From contig CM042546.1 in the NCBI GenBank assembly GCA_023630585.1, positions 20,907,810-20,971,809 of the forward strand: 64,000 bases of DNA, in the 5' to 3' direction. The position numbers and the translations under genes are program-made. The stretch's first letter is position 1; each line of letters opens with the position of its first letter. Origin of the DNA: Cranoglanis bouderius (Eukaryota > Chordata > Actinopteri > Siluriformes > Cranoglanididae). Under the pieces are notes generated by a model, which worked only from the letters and a program-made list of their open reading frames with translations, was not told the origin of the DNA and made no database searches. Shown one piece after another: positions 26,190-37,554 of this stretch.

Positions 26190-26480
26190 CCTGGGAATTA
26201 GCTGCTAATTAAAAAGGGTGTTCAAATAGAAGCTCTAATTAAGTGTAAACTAAATTAAAAAAAAACAAAACTATCCTGTAATTAATTTACAGTCGGCCAC
26301 ACACGTATATGAGACAGACAATTAGCTGAACACGGAGGGGCATTCCTCACACTCATTCTTCTCATCATCTCTAGTGTTTTAAAGATAGTTTTAGCCTGAG
26401 GTGTGCTGTTTAAAAATAAATAAAAAAATAAATTATTACAATCCTCAGTAATTTTCCAGACTAATTCTAATTAAACTGTG
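26190..26480. promoter_or_regulatory. Candidate regulatory element: cluster of TAATTA cores
   Basis: ctaattaaaaag (about 26205), ctaattaagt (26236), gtaattaattt (about 26279), acaattagctg (26318) and tctaattaaac (26467) lie within 280 bp, in otherwise low-repeat sequence. This density of homeodomain cores is typical of developmental enhancers, but AT-rich DNA produces such cores by chance. Confidence 0.35.
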
Positions 26481-26562
26481 AGATTTATTTATTTATTTTT
26501 ATTAAAGTACACAAAAAGAATGTTCAAGAATTCAAATTCCAACTAGGTGTAGTTGGTAAATT

Positions 26563-27380
26563 GTTGCCGTATGACAACAATGTGCAATGGTGGAAAGTAT
26601 CATATAGTCAAAAATAACCCAAAATGTATGAGATTACATTTCAATTACTGCATTTTCCAGACTATAAGTTATAAAAAGTTTTTTTTTTTTTTTTTTTGCC
26701 ACCTAGTAAGCATGTAAAAGATAACTTATATAAAGGAATTACAGTTGTGGATGGATTTACTGTACTCACTCAAAATACATGCAAAAATTAGATCCAAATG
26801 TTTTGGGTGAAGTATATTTTTTAATATTTTCTCCTGAAACATAAAATTTTGAAAATAAGGTACAATTACAAAATGGCTGCCTCGAAACAGCTTTGAATGT
26901 GAAAAAAATGTAAATATACTATTAGAGGAGCCCTAGTGTCTTTTTTTTTTTTGCTCTGTAGGCCTGTTTCAATTCACGAATGCACAAGCCACAGTTGCAT
27001 TATCGCATGTTGTTGCCATATGGCAACAGTTACATTTTACCATTTAACAGTATACTCAAAATATATAAACTTGTTTAAATGACAAAAAGTAAATGATAAC
27101 TTATCTCTGATAGTGTTTCAATTCTTTCCTTTAAGTAGTTTTGCCTAAATATAGAAAAAATAATCAAATTTTAAAAGCCTCCGATGACGACCTTCACCAT
27201 GCCATGTGGTTGCAGAAAAGGAAGCGCAAACAGCACTTCCTGGTCATGTGACATGGCCTTTTTTCCTTTTTTTTTAAATGTCAAACTTAAAGCCCCCCTT
27301 TTCCAGTTACATAAGAAAATAGTATGTATTATTGCCTATCAAAACAATTGGAGATAAATTAATTGTTGCCATATGGCAAC
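26563..27380. repeat. Three copies of a 16-bp palindrome (GTTGCC-ATAT-GGCAAC)
   Basis: gttgccgtatgacaac at 26563-26578 (two changes), and perfect gttgccatatggcaac at 27012-27027 and 27365-27380. Intervening DNA is AT-rich with poly-T runs and no coding. The half-sites resemble the RFX X-box, but the 4-bp spacer is longer than the usual 0-3. Confidence 0.9.
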
Positions 27381-27419
27381 ACCGAGCAGTAAAGTGTTAA
27401 GATGACATATTATAGTTTT

Positions 27420-27640
27420 TGTTTATCCGTTTATAGTTACATTTATTGTTCTTGAACGTCTAGGAAAGAAGTTAGTTCCTGTTCTCACTTACATTAAAGC
27501 AGCTATAAACAGTCGTTTCTTCATCAGCCTCACTTTTTTCAAACGAGTGCATTAATATAAGCCTGTAATCTCCAGAGCTGCTGTTATAGAAAATTAATCA
27601 ACACCTTCTGACCAATCAGAATCGAGAATTTAACGGTAAT
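27420..27640 (-). repeat. Dispersed repeat family A, copy 2
   Basis: Ends in caccttctgaccaatcagaa and begins with tttatccgtttatagttac, parallel to the copy at 35580-35945. Confidence 0.65.
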
Positions 27641-28509
27641 GTGGTGTATAATATGATGATCTTGTGTATCTAAGGCTGATTCTTTGCAAGCTTTGAATAT
27701 CGAGACTGAATGATTAATTGGCAGATTCTCTCTCTCTCTCTCTCTCTCTCAATGTTTTTCTCTCTGAAAAAAAATGTGTTAATGGAGGTGAAGGGTGGGA
27801 GAGCATCTTTTTGATCACACATAAAACGCAGTCGAAAAACAGCATAATGCTCTGTGTAAAGTAGTTTTTTTTCCTGCCTCTATTCACGGAATTGTAGAAC
27901 TTTATCATTATAATGGCTTAAATTTCTGATGAAAATTGGGTAAACAACAAATAAACCGCCTTATTCACCACAGGAAATCGGCATGAAAATGGTATACAGA
28001 GGATTTGCAATTCAAAAAGGCTCTTTAACCCTTTATGAAGCTTTTTTTTAGTTTTTTATTTAGTTTATTTAAAGAAGTGCTAGTCTATTAGATTCAACTA
28101 TTCACTAATCAGCCATTTTATCAACTCAATCCACCTTATTATGTCTCACTGTGTCATAGTGAAATCTCTGACTGTAGCCCATGTGTTGCTCTGTGTAATG
28201 TATTGGCACCCCTGTACCCCATGCATCAAAAAGGGAAAGGGGCCTCCCTCCAGAAAGGGAAAGGGACATTTGTATTCAGACCTCAGACGTATTTTATCCT
28301 TGCTTAAATTTTTTTTTTTTTTTTTTTAAACGGCGATAACATTGGCATTGAAATGGATTTGGGCAGAACCTTGTGGCATCTCATAAAAAATACACACTAT
28401 ATTCTTCTTTAATGCATGTATTATATTATTTTAAGACACCATTTTAAATGTGGTTCATGAGATTATGTGTCGAATACAGCATGTAGCATTATGAGTTTCT
28501 GATCTGTAA

Positions 28510-28512
<3 letters not shown>
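27641..28512. other. Intronic sequence, nothing recognised
   Basis: Includes a (TC)n run at about 27727-27750 and a poly-T run at about 28309-28327. Confidence 0.5.

Positions 28513-28593
<81 letters not shown>
28513..28593. repeat. (TA)n microsatellite
   Basis: About 40 uninterrupted TA units. Confidence 0.98.
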
Positions 28594-28596
<3 letters not shown>

Positions 28597-28948
28597 ACTC
28601 CATGTACAGTATATTGACAATGCGTAATTTCCAAATGACCCTTAACTCTCAATTGTATAAACTAGTGACATTTTTCAGCTTGTCCAATGTACCTTTTTAT
28701 CTTTAAACTGTGCAGTGAAAGATGTTAATATATGATTTAGCTGCCTGTTAGGTGTCTGTGGTGAATGTGACAGGAACGACTCATTTCTGATCATATGATT
28801 ACTATCATTTCAAAGTAATGCGAAGGCACTATTACATCGACAAGCAGAAAAACTAGAACTATTTCCCCTGCCATTAACTCCCAGATCATTTACTGTTTAC
28901 AGTATAGCTGTTTCTAAAACCAGACTGACCTTTAAAAAAATCATTGAG

Positions 28949-29500
28949 GATAATTAATAATAATAATTAATAATTACTTTTTATATAGATTTATATAGCG
29001 CTTTATATTATATGGGGGGAGAATCTCCTTGAACCACCACCAGTGAGTAGCATCCACCTGGACGATGCGACGGCGGCCATAGTGCGCCACTACACCCACC
29101 AGCTCTCGATGGAAAGGAGAGGAGAGTGATGAAGCCAATTCGGGGATGGGGATTATTATGATAGATAAGGGCCAATGGGGGGATTTTGGTAGGATACCAG
29201 GGTTATACCCGTACTCTTTACGAGAAGTGTCCTGGGATTTTTAACAACCAGAGAGAGTCAGGATCTCGGTTTAAATTCTCATCCAAAAGACAATGCTATT
29301 TTTACAGTATAGCATCCCCATCACTATACTGGGGCATTAGGACCCACACAGAGCACTACCTGCTGGTCTCCCTAATACCAATTCCAGCAGCAACCTTAGT
29401 TTTCCCCAGGAGGTCTCCTATCCAGGTACTGGCCAGGATCAATCCTGCTTAATTTCAGTGAGAAACTAGGTGAGACATGCAGGGTGATATGGCTCTGGCA
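28949..29500 (-). mobile_element. SINE3-type element with 5S rRNA-derived head
   Basis: On the minus strand the head (about 29492-29402) matches 5S rRNA: ccatatcaccctgcatg, then a degraded region, aagcaggattgatcctgg, and gatag-gagacctcctgggg. This covers the internal Pol III promoter region. A long unrelated body and an AT-rich tail with agcgctatataaat and (ATT)n follow near 28950-29010. It is a SINE copy, not a functional 5S gene, because the internal control region is mutated. Length of about 550 bp fits a full-length copy. Confidence 0.8.
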
Positions 29501-29632
29501 AATAGCTTAGTGGAAAAAAAAAAAACAATATCAGAAAGTCTGGAAATATTAAACATGAACGTGTATTTTTTTCAAAAGATAATTTGAAATAGAAGAATAC
29601 ATAAAAAACCCCCAAAAAAACCCAGCAATTAT

Positions 29633-30174
29633 GGGGCCAAGCACAACAGAGGCAAAGCAAGGGGCTAAGCAAGCATCAGAGCATTACTGACAGTTTGGTT
29701 TGGTCTATCATCACGAAATCCAAAACTTATTGCTGGCATGGTCTGAAGATGACCTGATTCGATTTTTGTGAAAATCGGACAAACGGTCTAGGAGGAGTTC
29801 GCAAAAGTAGGTTTTTAAAAATAATCAAAATGGCGTAAATATTTTCATGACATCATTGGGTGCATTTGACTTGGCACAAGCCAAGGAATCAGAGGAAAAA
29901 AACATTTGTTTCTAGCCCTTACAGTTCAGGGCATAAATTGGCATAAACATGAGCGCGAATTTGAGGTATTGTTGGCGCTACACGTTTTGACATAGTGACT
30001 CCAAATTTGCTATGGTAATATTTCAAACTGTCCCCTATCTGTGCGCCAAATTTCAGAACGTTCCTACGTATGGTTCTATGCGCGGCCATAGACTCAAGAG
30101 CGGAAGAAAAAGAACATGAAGAAGAACACATTACAATTACAATAGGTGCCCACACATCTGCGGTGCTTGGCCCC
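29633..30174. mobile_element. Inverted-repeat DNA element, unclassified
   Basis: Left end ggggccaagcac and right end gtgcttggcccc are inverted, flanked by an AATTA-like sequence on both sides. The interior is non-coding, with caaatttcagaacgttcc and a GAA-rich part. It resembles a common fish non-autonomous element. Confidence 0.6.
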
Positions 30175-31091
30175 TAATTATAAATAAAATCAATTCTTTA
30201 AATAATATTAAATATGCAGCTTGTATTTAAGAAAAGATCTGATGTTATTTCTCTTTGTCAAATCATGTGATCCTTGTGTCCTGCATTTAAGAAACTGTCA
30301 GATCTTGAAGCAAAAACTGATCAATAATGAATGAACTTTAAGGGAAAAAAAAAACAATCTACAAAGTCTCACACTTGGATGGAGATGCGTCAGAAACGTA
30401 ATTATTCTCTGTGGAAGAATTTAAAAGGCAGTCCGTGATTGAATATTTAAATCTTGGGTTGCATCCATTTATTCTCCATCCTGACTGCCTCATTATAAAC
30501 ATCAGGGCATCTCTGGAGAGTCTGATATTGAATTATTCATTTAGTTTTCTTTCAAAACTCCCCTCAAATAATTAAAAAATATATTAGAATTTCTTTTTTT
30601 TCACTTTTTCTTGAGTTTGATCTTAACCTTAACCATTTTATCCATCTATCGCCGTGGTTACAGCGTAGGGAGGTCGATTGCTGACAGCATGAAATAGTGA
30701 ATAGCGAAAAATAGTGAAATTTCAATAGCATTGAAATAGTGTTTCTTTATAACCTCTTTCCCTCAGCAATTTTACTTGTACAGATTGATGGTTTAAAAAC
30801 CCGGTAGTAACAAAAGATCGAAGACATGTCCTTGATTGTGTGTCCGATTTGCAACATGGAGGATAAAGTTTAGTGCGTTTAGCCTTTATCAACTTAAAAG
30901 TGAAAATTATTTTTACACAATATCCCAGTCGAGAAAATTTAAACACGCTGATAAAAACAGCAGCGAATCCACCGTTTTGTCTCTTTTTTTCAAAGCATTC
31001 GGTAAAATGGTTTCACCTTAAAACCACAAATCTAAACCGCGATCAAATAGCCTACATCCCACACACATATTAAGATTTCATGACCTGGATA
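30175..31091. other. Intronic sequence, partly conserved-looking
   Basis: The patch 30380-30560 is repeat-free and could hold conserved sequence. Nothing else was recognised. Confidence 0.4.
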
Positions 31092-31300
31092 CAGCGCTCC
31101 GCAAGGCCTTGTGGGTAATGACGCAGTTATGCGGATTCCCGCTGTTCGGATTTCTGTAAAGCTGCTTTGTGTTTTAACAACAATTACGGTCACAGATATG
31201 GCAGAATTGTAGTGAATAGCTGGAATCATACAGAGGAACTGCGTTCCTGCGTCAACTGCTCAAAACTGCGTCATTACCCACAATGCTGTGCAGAGCGCTG
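31092..31300. mobile_element. 209-bp MITE-like element with about 37-bp inverted ends
   Basis: The left arm contains cagcgctccgca and ttgtgggtaatgacgcagtt. The right arm is its inverse (aactgcgtcattacccacaa, then tgcagagcgctg). No clear target duplication was seen, so the superfamily is open. Confidence 0.75.
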
Positions 31301-31371
31301 ATGATGGCTCGCATAATGTTCAGAACATTTGCATCAGGGAATGAAAGCAACTGCAAATTTCTACCAAGAAC

Positions 31372-32615
31372 TCTCTCTCTGTGTCTTTCCCTCTCTGTCT
31401 GTATTTCTGTCTCTTTCTCTCTCTGTCTCTTTCGCTCTCTGTCTGTATCTCTGTCTCTTTCCCTCTTCGTCTCTTTCCCTCTGTATCTCTGTCTCTTTCC
31501 CTCTCTGTCTCTATCTCTGTCTGTATTTCTGTCTCTTTCCCTCTCTGTCTCTATCTCTGTCTGTATTTCTGTGTCTTTCCCTCTCTGTCTCTATGTCTAT
31601 AACTCTGTCTGTATCTCTCTATCTCTCTATCTTTCTGTCTGCATCTCTGTCTCTTTCCCTCTGTATTTCTCTCCGTTTCCCTCTCTGTCTGTATCTCTGT
31701 CTCTTTCTGTGTATTTCTGTATCTCTCTGTCTATATCTCTGTCTCTTTCCCTCTCTGTCTGTATCTCTCTCCGTATCTCTGTCTCTTTCCCTCTCTGTCT
31801 ATATCTTTGTCTCTTTCCCTCTCCATCTATATCTCTGTCTCTTTCCCTCTCCATCTCTTTCCCTCTCTGTCTGTATTTCTGTCTCTTTCCCTCTCTGTCT
31901 GTATCTCTCTGTCTGTATCTCTCTCCGTATCTCTGTCTCTTTCCCTCTCTGTCTATATCTTTGTCTCTTTCCCTCTCCATCTCTTTCCCCCTCTGTCTCT
32001 TTCCCTCTCTGTCTGTATCTCTCTTTCTGTATCTCTGTCTCTTTCCCTCTCCGTCTCTTTCCCTCTCTGTCTGTTCCTCTGTCTCTTTCCCTCTCTGTCT
32101 GTATCTCTCTGTCTGTATCTCTGTCTCTTTCCCTCTCCGTCTCTTTCCCTCTGTCTGTATCTCTCTGTCTCTTTCCCTCTCCGTCTCTTTCCCTCTCTGT
32201 CTGTATCTCTCTGTCTGTATCTCTGTCTCTTTCCCTCTCCGTCTCTTTCCCTCTCTGTCTGTATCTCTCTGTCTGTATCTCTGTCTCTTTCCCTCTCCGT
32301 CTCTTTCCCTCTCTGTCTGTATCTCTCTGTCTGTATCTCTGTCTCTTTCCCTCTCCGTCTCTTTCCCTCTGTCTGTATCTCTCTGTCTCTTTCCCCCTCC
32401 GTCTCTTTCCCTCTCTGTCTGTCTCTCTCTGTCTGTATCTGTCTCTTTCCCTCTCCGTCTCTTTCCCTCTCTGTCTGTATCTCTCTGTCTGCATCTCCGT
32501 CTCTGTCCCTCTCTGTCTCTATCTCTCTGTCTTTCTCTCTCTCTGACTGTCTCTCTCCATCTTGCCCTTGTTCTCTGTAAAGTCTCTCTCTGTCTTTCTG
32601 TCTCTCTCTGCTCAG
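31372..32615. repeat. 1.2-kb polypyrimidine satellite
   Basis: Almost pure C/T on the plus strand, built from ctctgtctgtatctctgtct and ctctttccctctccgtctct blocks arranged in a higher-order unit of about 56 bp that is clearest from 32080 to 32480. Open frames of up to 471 codons (plus) and 231 codons (minus) are products of the stop-free repeat, not genes. Confidence 0.97.
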
Positions 32616-32805
32616 TTCAGTGTTTTCTCAAGTCCATATTATCGTGTGAAATATCAGAGAAACAATTACGGCTCATTGTTATGCAAATTGTGGGTTAATT
32701 TAGTCTTTTGATCTTCTGGAAAATTCTCTGGGGAGGTTTTATTTATTTGCAAAGATGTTTACAATCTATTACTTTCCATATATCTGCATGCTTTTGTATG
32801 TGTGT

Positions 32806-32836
<31 letters not shown>

Positions 32837-33294
32837 AGATATCTCAGAATACTATATTATTCACTATTGCATTATATTATTTTCAATAACACCTTTAGAA
32901 TGAGTTTCTAGCTTAGCTAGGAATTTTAGCTACATTTGGATGTTACGTCAGTATTTGCTGGGGGAAAGTTCCTCGTATTCAGAATCGAGTTACACACATG
33001 CTTAATTTTTCAAATTCAAATGATTAAAATATCGTTTGTGCTTTTGAGGTTGCCAGATTTTTCTTAGGTACAAGGATCTGAAGCAGAGTTCTTCACAACA
33101 GCATCTAGACTAAACCATTGTCTCTAAAACCAAAAACAAGAACAGGGATAGAAAATGAGGAACAAAGCAAAATGTTATACTTTTGCTTCCCTGTCAAATG
33201 GAATAATAAATCCAATAAACGAAACAATAAATCTAATAGGAGTCTACTGTATTGCCAATAGACTGCTGCATGAATAGTCCTAGATGTAATTTTC
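32616..33294. other. Intronic sequence with a (GT)n run
   Basis: (GT)n with interruptions at about 32797-32836. Otherwise unassigned. Confidence 0.6.
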
Positions 33295-33480
33295 ACATTA
33301 GTTTAACTGAACAAAATGGCTTCCACACACATTATTCAGCGCCGCATAGAATAGCACATCTTTTTAAGAATGTGGGTGGTTTTATGACGCTTTCAATTTA
33401 TCGCATTGATTTGTCGAATTAAGAAAATAATGCCAATGTTGCTACACTTCCAAAGAAATTTGAGTTCATTCATAATTTTA
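33295..33480 (+). repeat. Dispersed repeat family B, copy 2
   Basis: Contains aaaatggcttccacacacat and tattcag, matching 40.3 kb and 47.5 kb. Confidence 0.6.
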
Positions 33481-34524
33481 ACCATAAAAAATTCAGTCCT
33501 TGTTGTAAGCCATGTCTCTGATTAAGATGCGTCTATTCCGATCTCCTCCATGCGAAGTAACTAACATGCGGCTTTCAAAGAACTGTTGATCAAGTTGATT
33601 AAAACGTTTGAATCGTTATCGTCAGGTCGCAAACGTGCGTATGGGATTATATTCACATTCTCCGTTTCACACACCACTTGTTTGCGCTTATATTACTGTA
33701 AAGGTAGCTGATATTGTGTGGAGACGTGTGGATTTGACTTATAGAGAGAGACGAAAGGTAAACAAAACAATAGAGTTCGGAGTGACACTTCCAATTCCGA
33801 GCGTTCTTGTTTGCTCCAAAATTGATGTCGACACACTATTTGGTCGGGAAAAAAACAACAAAAAAAACAACCCAGCCATGATGTATGCTTCTTTCCCTTT
33901 CAGCGATCGCTGGCTGAGCGACTCCATTTTAGTCCGTTTTCACTTCGAAGATGATCTTAATGCTCCCTGACATTTCCACATGGGTAGTGCCAAAGTGCTA
34001 TCTATTTCTATCAATGGAGCTGTTTTAGAGTGTGTTTACTCATTTAATAAATAACAAAACAGGCAGTAAATGCAATACCAGCTGAAAATGCTGAAAGAAC
34101 ACGAACGGTGTACGATGAATGACTATGTCTAGACTTGGTGTTTCCAAAAAGGGCTCTCTCTCACCTTTGCGGCAAAAAAAAAGAAAAAGGAAAAAAAGCT
34201 ATACATAATAACAAGCTAGCCATTTAAAAAATGTTACATAGAACAAAATGGTAATGCTTGGAATTGAAAAATTGTGATGCTTTACATTTAGTGAAAAAAT
34301 GACTGTGATTTAAAAGTAAATTAAAAACAGGGAAACACATTAAAATTGGTTACGTTTAAAAAAAAAAGTAGTTGTATTGTATTGACATTTTTCATAAATC
34401 AGAACAATATGATATCATTTCTATAAATAGCCACAATGCGAATTGTCATTGATCATGTGCTTTTCAATGCTATCCATCAATAGTTAATCTGGTATGATTA
34501 GCTTAGCTATTATTATAAAATCGT
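33481..34524. other. Intronic sequence, nothing certain
   Basis: A 120-codon plus-strand frame at 33608-33970 has no recognised domain. The region is moderately CpG-rich and may be an unidentified repeat. Confidence 0.4.
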
Positions 34525-34745
34525 CTCCAGCGTAGACGCTTCGTAACAGTCAGAGGTAAAGCTGCGACTTTGCGGTTTATCGGTAACGTGATAAGACTGA
34601 GAACAGGAACTGATGTTTCGTGGAACATCAAATGTAACAGTAAGTGGATAAAACTTACGGTGAGTCGTTCCTTTATGGATAAGATGTAATCGTTGGCAAA
34701 TTGCTGTGGTATAAGTGGAATTAAACAGGAAGTGTTCAGGAAGTG
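34525..34745 (+). repeat. Dispersed repeat family A, fragment
   Basis: Contains cttcgtaaca followed by gtcagaggtaaagctg, parallel to 1629-1660, and cgtggaacatcaaatgtaac, parallel (inverted) to 35600-35630. Confidence 0.55.
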
Positions 34746-35579
34746 CTGTCACAGACGTAAAAATATTTAAAAAAATATTTTCAATAAAAAGCTTGTGATG
34801 TGCTTTGGATACTTTAAGAGTCTTTAACGTCGCGTGTATAATAAGCGGACACATTCTCATCGTTATCTGCCTCGCTCTCTTGTGCTTGCACAGAAGACCC
34901 ACGCACACACACCTTGTGACGATACCCTTCAATTAGCAGCCGTTGAACTCTCCCAGGACTCTCAATACCTCGTCTATGTATGAATTTAACTATTTACACA
35001 CACACTCCCTACAGTGACAGGAGCTGGTGCGAGAGAGAGATAATTACAGAAGAAGAAGCCATGTGAGTGACAGCATCCCTCATTTACCGCCTCGTCCTCA
35101 TTCCTGCTCGCTCTCATGCACACCGTTTCTCTGTAGCTGGAACACTGAGAGATGATGCATTTGGTTTTTAAAAAAATATATATTTAGGGCTATGTTAAGC
35201 ATTTGTGTGCTGTTGGCAAGTATTGAGGGAATGTGGGCATCAAGTTTGTCCAAAGTAATGGATTTTGCAGAATGGTCTAGAAAGCTCTACTAGACTAGGA
35301 TTCTTGACACGCATCAGCTGCAATGACTTGCTTTTAAAGGGAAAAATCCACCTTTACTGTGGAAAGCCATAGTGACCGTGGATTACGTTGTACCAAGCTG
35401 CAGCTATATGTTCAATCATTATGCAAAAAGAAATCATTTGTGTGGAATAAAACACTCTGTGTCATGCTGTTATAGGAAAATAATCACAGAAGAGGTGGTG
35501 TGATGAAGCCGAGTTACTTTTACCGACCCACTTGTCTGCCAACACTAATAATAGTTTATTTATTAATGAACAATGGCAT
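34746..35579. other. Intronic sequence, nothing recognised
   Basis: AT-rich, non-coding. Confidence 0.5.
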
Positions 35580-35945
35580 ACTTTTTTTTATTTATCAGTT
35601 TATAGCTACATTTAATGTTGTGGAACGTTCTGTGAAAGTGTTAACAGTTACTACAACTTAATAAAACAAAACGCAGCTTGTCGGTTTTGTGAAAATAAAA
35701 AAAAAAAAACAAAAAAAAAAACAATGCAAAGCGAAGCGTAAACTCCTCTGTCCTGAAGATGTCGGAAAAACTTAAAGTTACAGCTTTACACTTGCTTCTT
35801 TTACAAAACTCTGACACTGGAGATTCCTTCGGACAATAACGATAAAGTATTAGAACGAGCTGAGATTTGCAGCTGTGCTACTGTTAGAACTGCAGTTACA
35901 TTAAATGAATCAACACCTTCTGACCAATCAGAATCGAGAAATCGA
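35580..35945 (-). repeat. Dispersed repeat family A, longest copy
   Basis: Runs from tttatcagtttatagctac through an A-rich block, ctcctctgtcctgaagatgt and tctgacactggagattcctt to caccttctgaccaatcagaa. It defines the order of landmarks for the family. Confidence 0.65.
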
Positions 35946-35974
35946 GAGGAATAAAATAATAAACATGTACAGTG

Positions 35975-36006
<32 letters not shown>

Positions 36007-37149
36007 GGCACCTGTGAAAAGGTTTTAAAAAACCTTATCAACCAATTTGACAGTCACGTCATATTTCAAGCGTATTCTCGTCTCATCCTAGCGTCTTTAA
36101 TCAGGTGTCAGGTTGCTCTGCTCTGCCTATAAACTAGTAGCTTTATTATCTGCAAAATGACAACAACGGTGATGTTTTAAAGATGATTCATAATTAAGAA
36201 TTGAAAAGGCTTCAGTGCATTACAAAGGCTCTTACCGGATTTGTTCAGTTTTCCGGTAATCCTTTCTGAGGGCTGTGGCTAATGTTAAAAGTCTGATGAT
36301 GAAGTATGCCATCGTTATTGCTGCATGACTATCAGAAGATGAGGTGTAGATGAGGTGAGGTATGGCCAGGGTGCTGCCCTTGACCTTTGCATACATTCAT
36401 TTTCAACTACAATTAACACAAAGTAGACGTTTTGACGTGGTGTGGTATTCTCAGTACAAAAAAAAACTCAATACTTTTCCACACAGGCATTAAAGTGTTT
36501 TAATGTTTTCTTTCACAGCAATAACGGCGGACATTCATGAGGTATGGTGTAAGATGAAAAGGCAGCTGTCACTCATGTTATATTCTTATAATGATTACTT
36601 TATGCAGTAGCACAGTGTGTTGGCATTCTCTTTCTGTCCCAGTGTGTATGAAGAGCTCCAGCTCACTGTCAGTTCCCCATCATCACTGCATTATTAATGC
36701 CACACACATGCACACACACGCACACACACTTCCATCTGACAGCGAGAGATAAAGGTGGTGAGGAAGAGAATTGCATATAGTTTTGAGTCTTGTTTTGATT
36801 GAGGGTTTAAGAAGAACGAGCGAGAGAGACTTTATTTAATCGTTATTCAAGAAAATCATGTGTAAAAGTTTTTAAAAAGTTTTAATAGTTGTCCAATTAC
36901 TGACTTCAGCCCATCTGTTGTCATGCTCAGTCAGGTATTAGACCCCATTACCTTGTTCATTAAAGGAAAGGTACCACCAAGGGACAGCGCTAAACAGATA
37001 TTAGGGACTTTAAGAATCAACAGCTGTGGCTACAGCTATAGTGATCAGGAACAAAGAAAGATCTATTTTGTGCAACCTGTTGCTGTAGAAAAGTCTGTCC
37101 ATTCAGGGACCATCATGGCAACACTCCTGGGCAGTTATTTTCAGAAATG
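35946..37149. other. Intronic sequence, nothing recognised
   Basis: Poly-T at 35974-36001, a short (CA)n at about 36703-36730, and otherwise single-copy-looking sequence. Confidence 0.5.
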
Positions 37150-37305
37150 ACAAGGCTCATATCTACTTGAATGGGGATAGATGCAGAAACCGGAAATTGA
37201 TCAACAAGCATGGATTTGAAACATGGGGGGTTTGAATCCCAACCATGCAACCTCCATTTGTAGCTGGGAGCCAAAAGTGCGAAATTGCATGCTTTCTGGG
37301 TGGGA
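37150..37305 (+). mobile_element. tRNA-like SINE fragment, same family as 60.1 kb
   Basis: B-box-like ggtttgaatccc near 37228, followed by a body parallel to the minus-strand copy at 60075-60395 (agctgggagcc, aagtgcgaaattg, ctgggtggga). Cut off by Tc1 sequence at 37306. Confidence 0.6.
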
Positions 37306-37445
37306 ACATCTTTGGGATGAACTGGAATACCTAGACTGCACACCTAGACCTCCTCACCCGACATCAGTGCCTGACCTTGCTAATACTCTTGTGCCTGAAT
37401 GGACAAATCCCCACAGCCACGCTCCAAAATCTAGTGGAAATGCCT
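37306..37445 (+). mobile_element. Tc1 family F fragment
   Basis: About 85% similar by eye to 3551-3690: LWDELEYLDCTPRPPHPTSV, then VPDLANTLVPEW in the plus frame. Both element ends are missing. Confidence 0.75.
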
Positions 37446-37554
37446 TGCTGCTTAAAACCCCTATTATTTGGATGGTCGACCAGGGGCAGGGCAAGAACCT
37501 TGTGTAGTGGCAAGGCCCTCTGTTGTATCTTGTCTCAATTGATAGACAATTTGG

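Noticed and set aside
29026..29050. VVQGDS-like reading resembling the IgLON VRQGD motif
   Set aside because: It lies inside the 5S-derived SINE body and has no splice sites or Ig context.
29402..29492. 5S rRNA gene
   Set aside because: Several changes in the control region and a long SINE body and tail attached; it is a retrotransposed copy.
31283..32698. 471-codon and 405-codon open frames
   Set aside because: They consist of the C/T-rich tandem repeat and are open only because the repeat lacks stops; overlapping frames on both strands are equally open.
33608..33970. 120-codon plus-strand open frame
   Set aside because: No recognised motif or homologue by eye; flanked by dispersed repeats and likely chance.
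34513..34932. 139-codon minus-strand open frame
   Set aside because: Overlaps dispersed repeat family A on the opposite strand; no domain seen.
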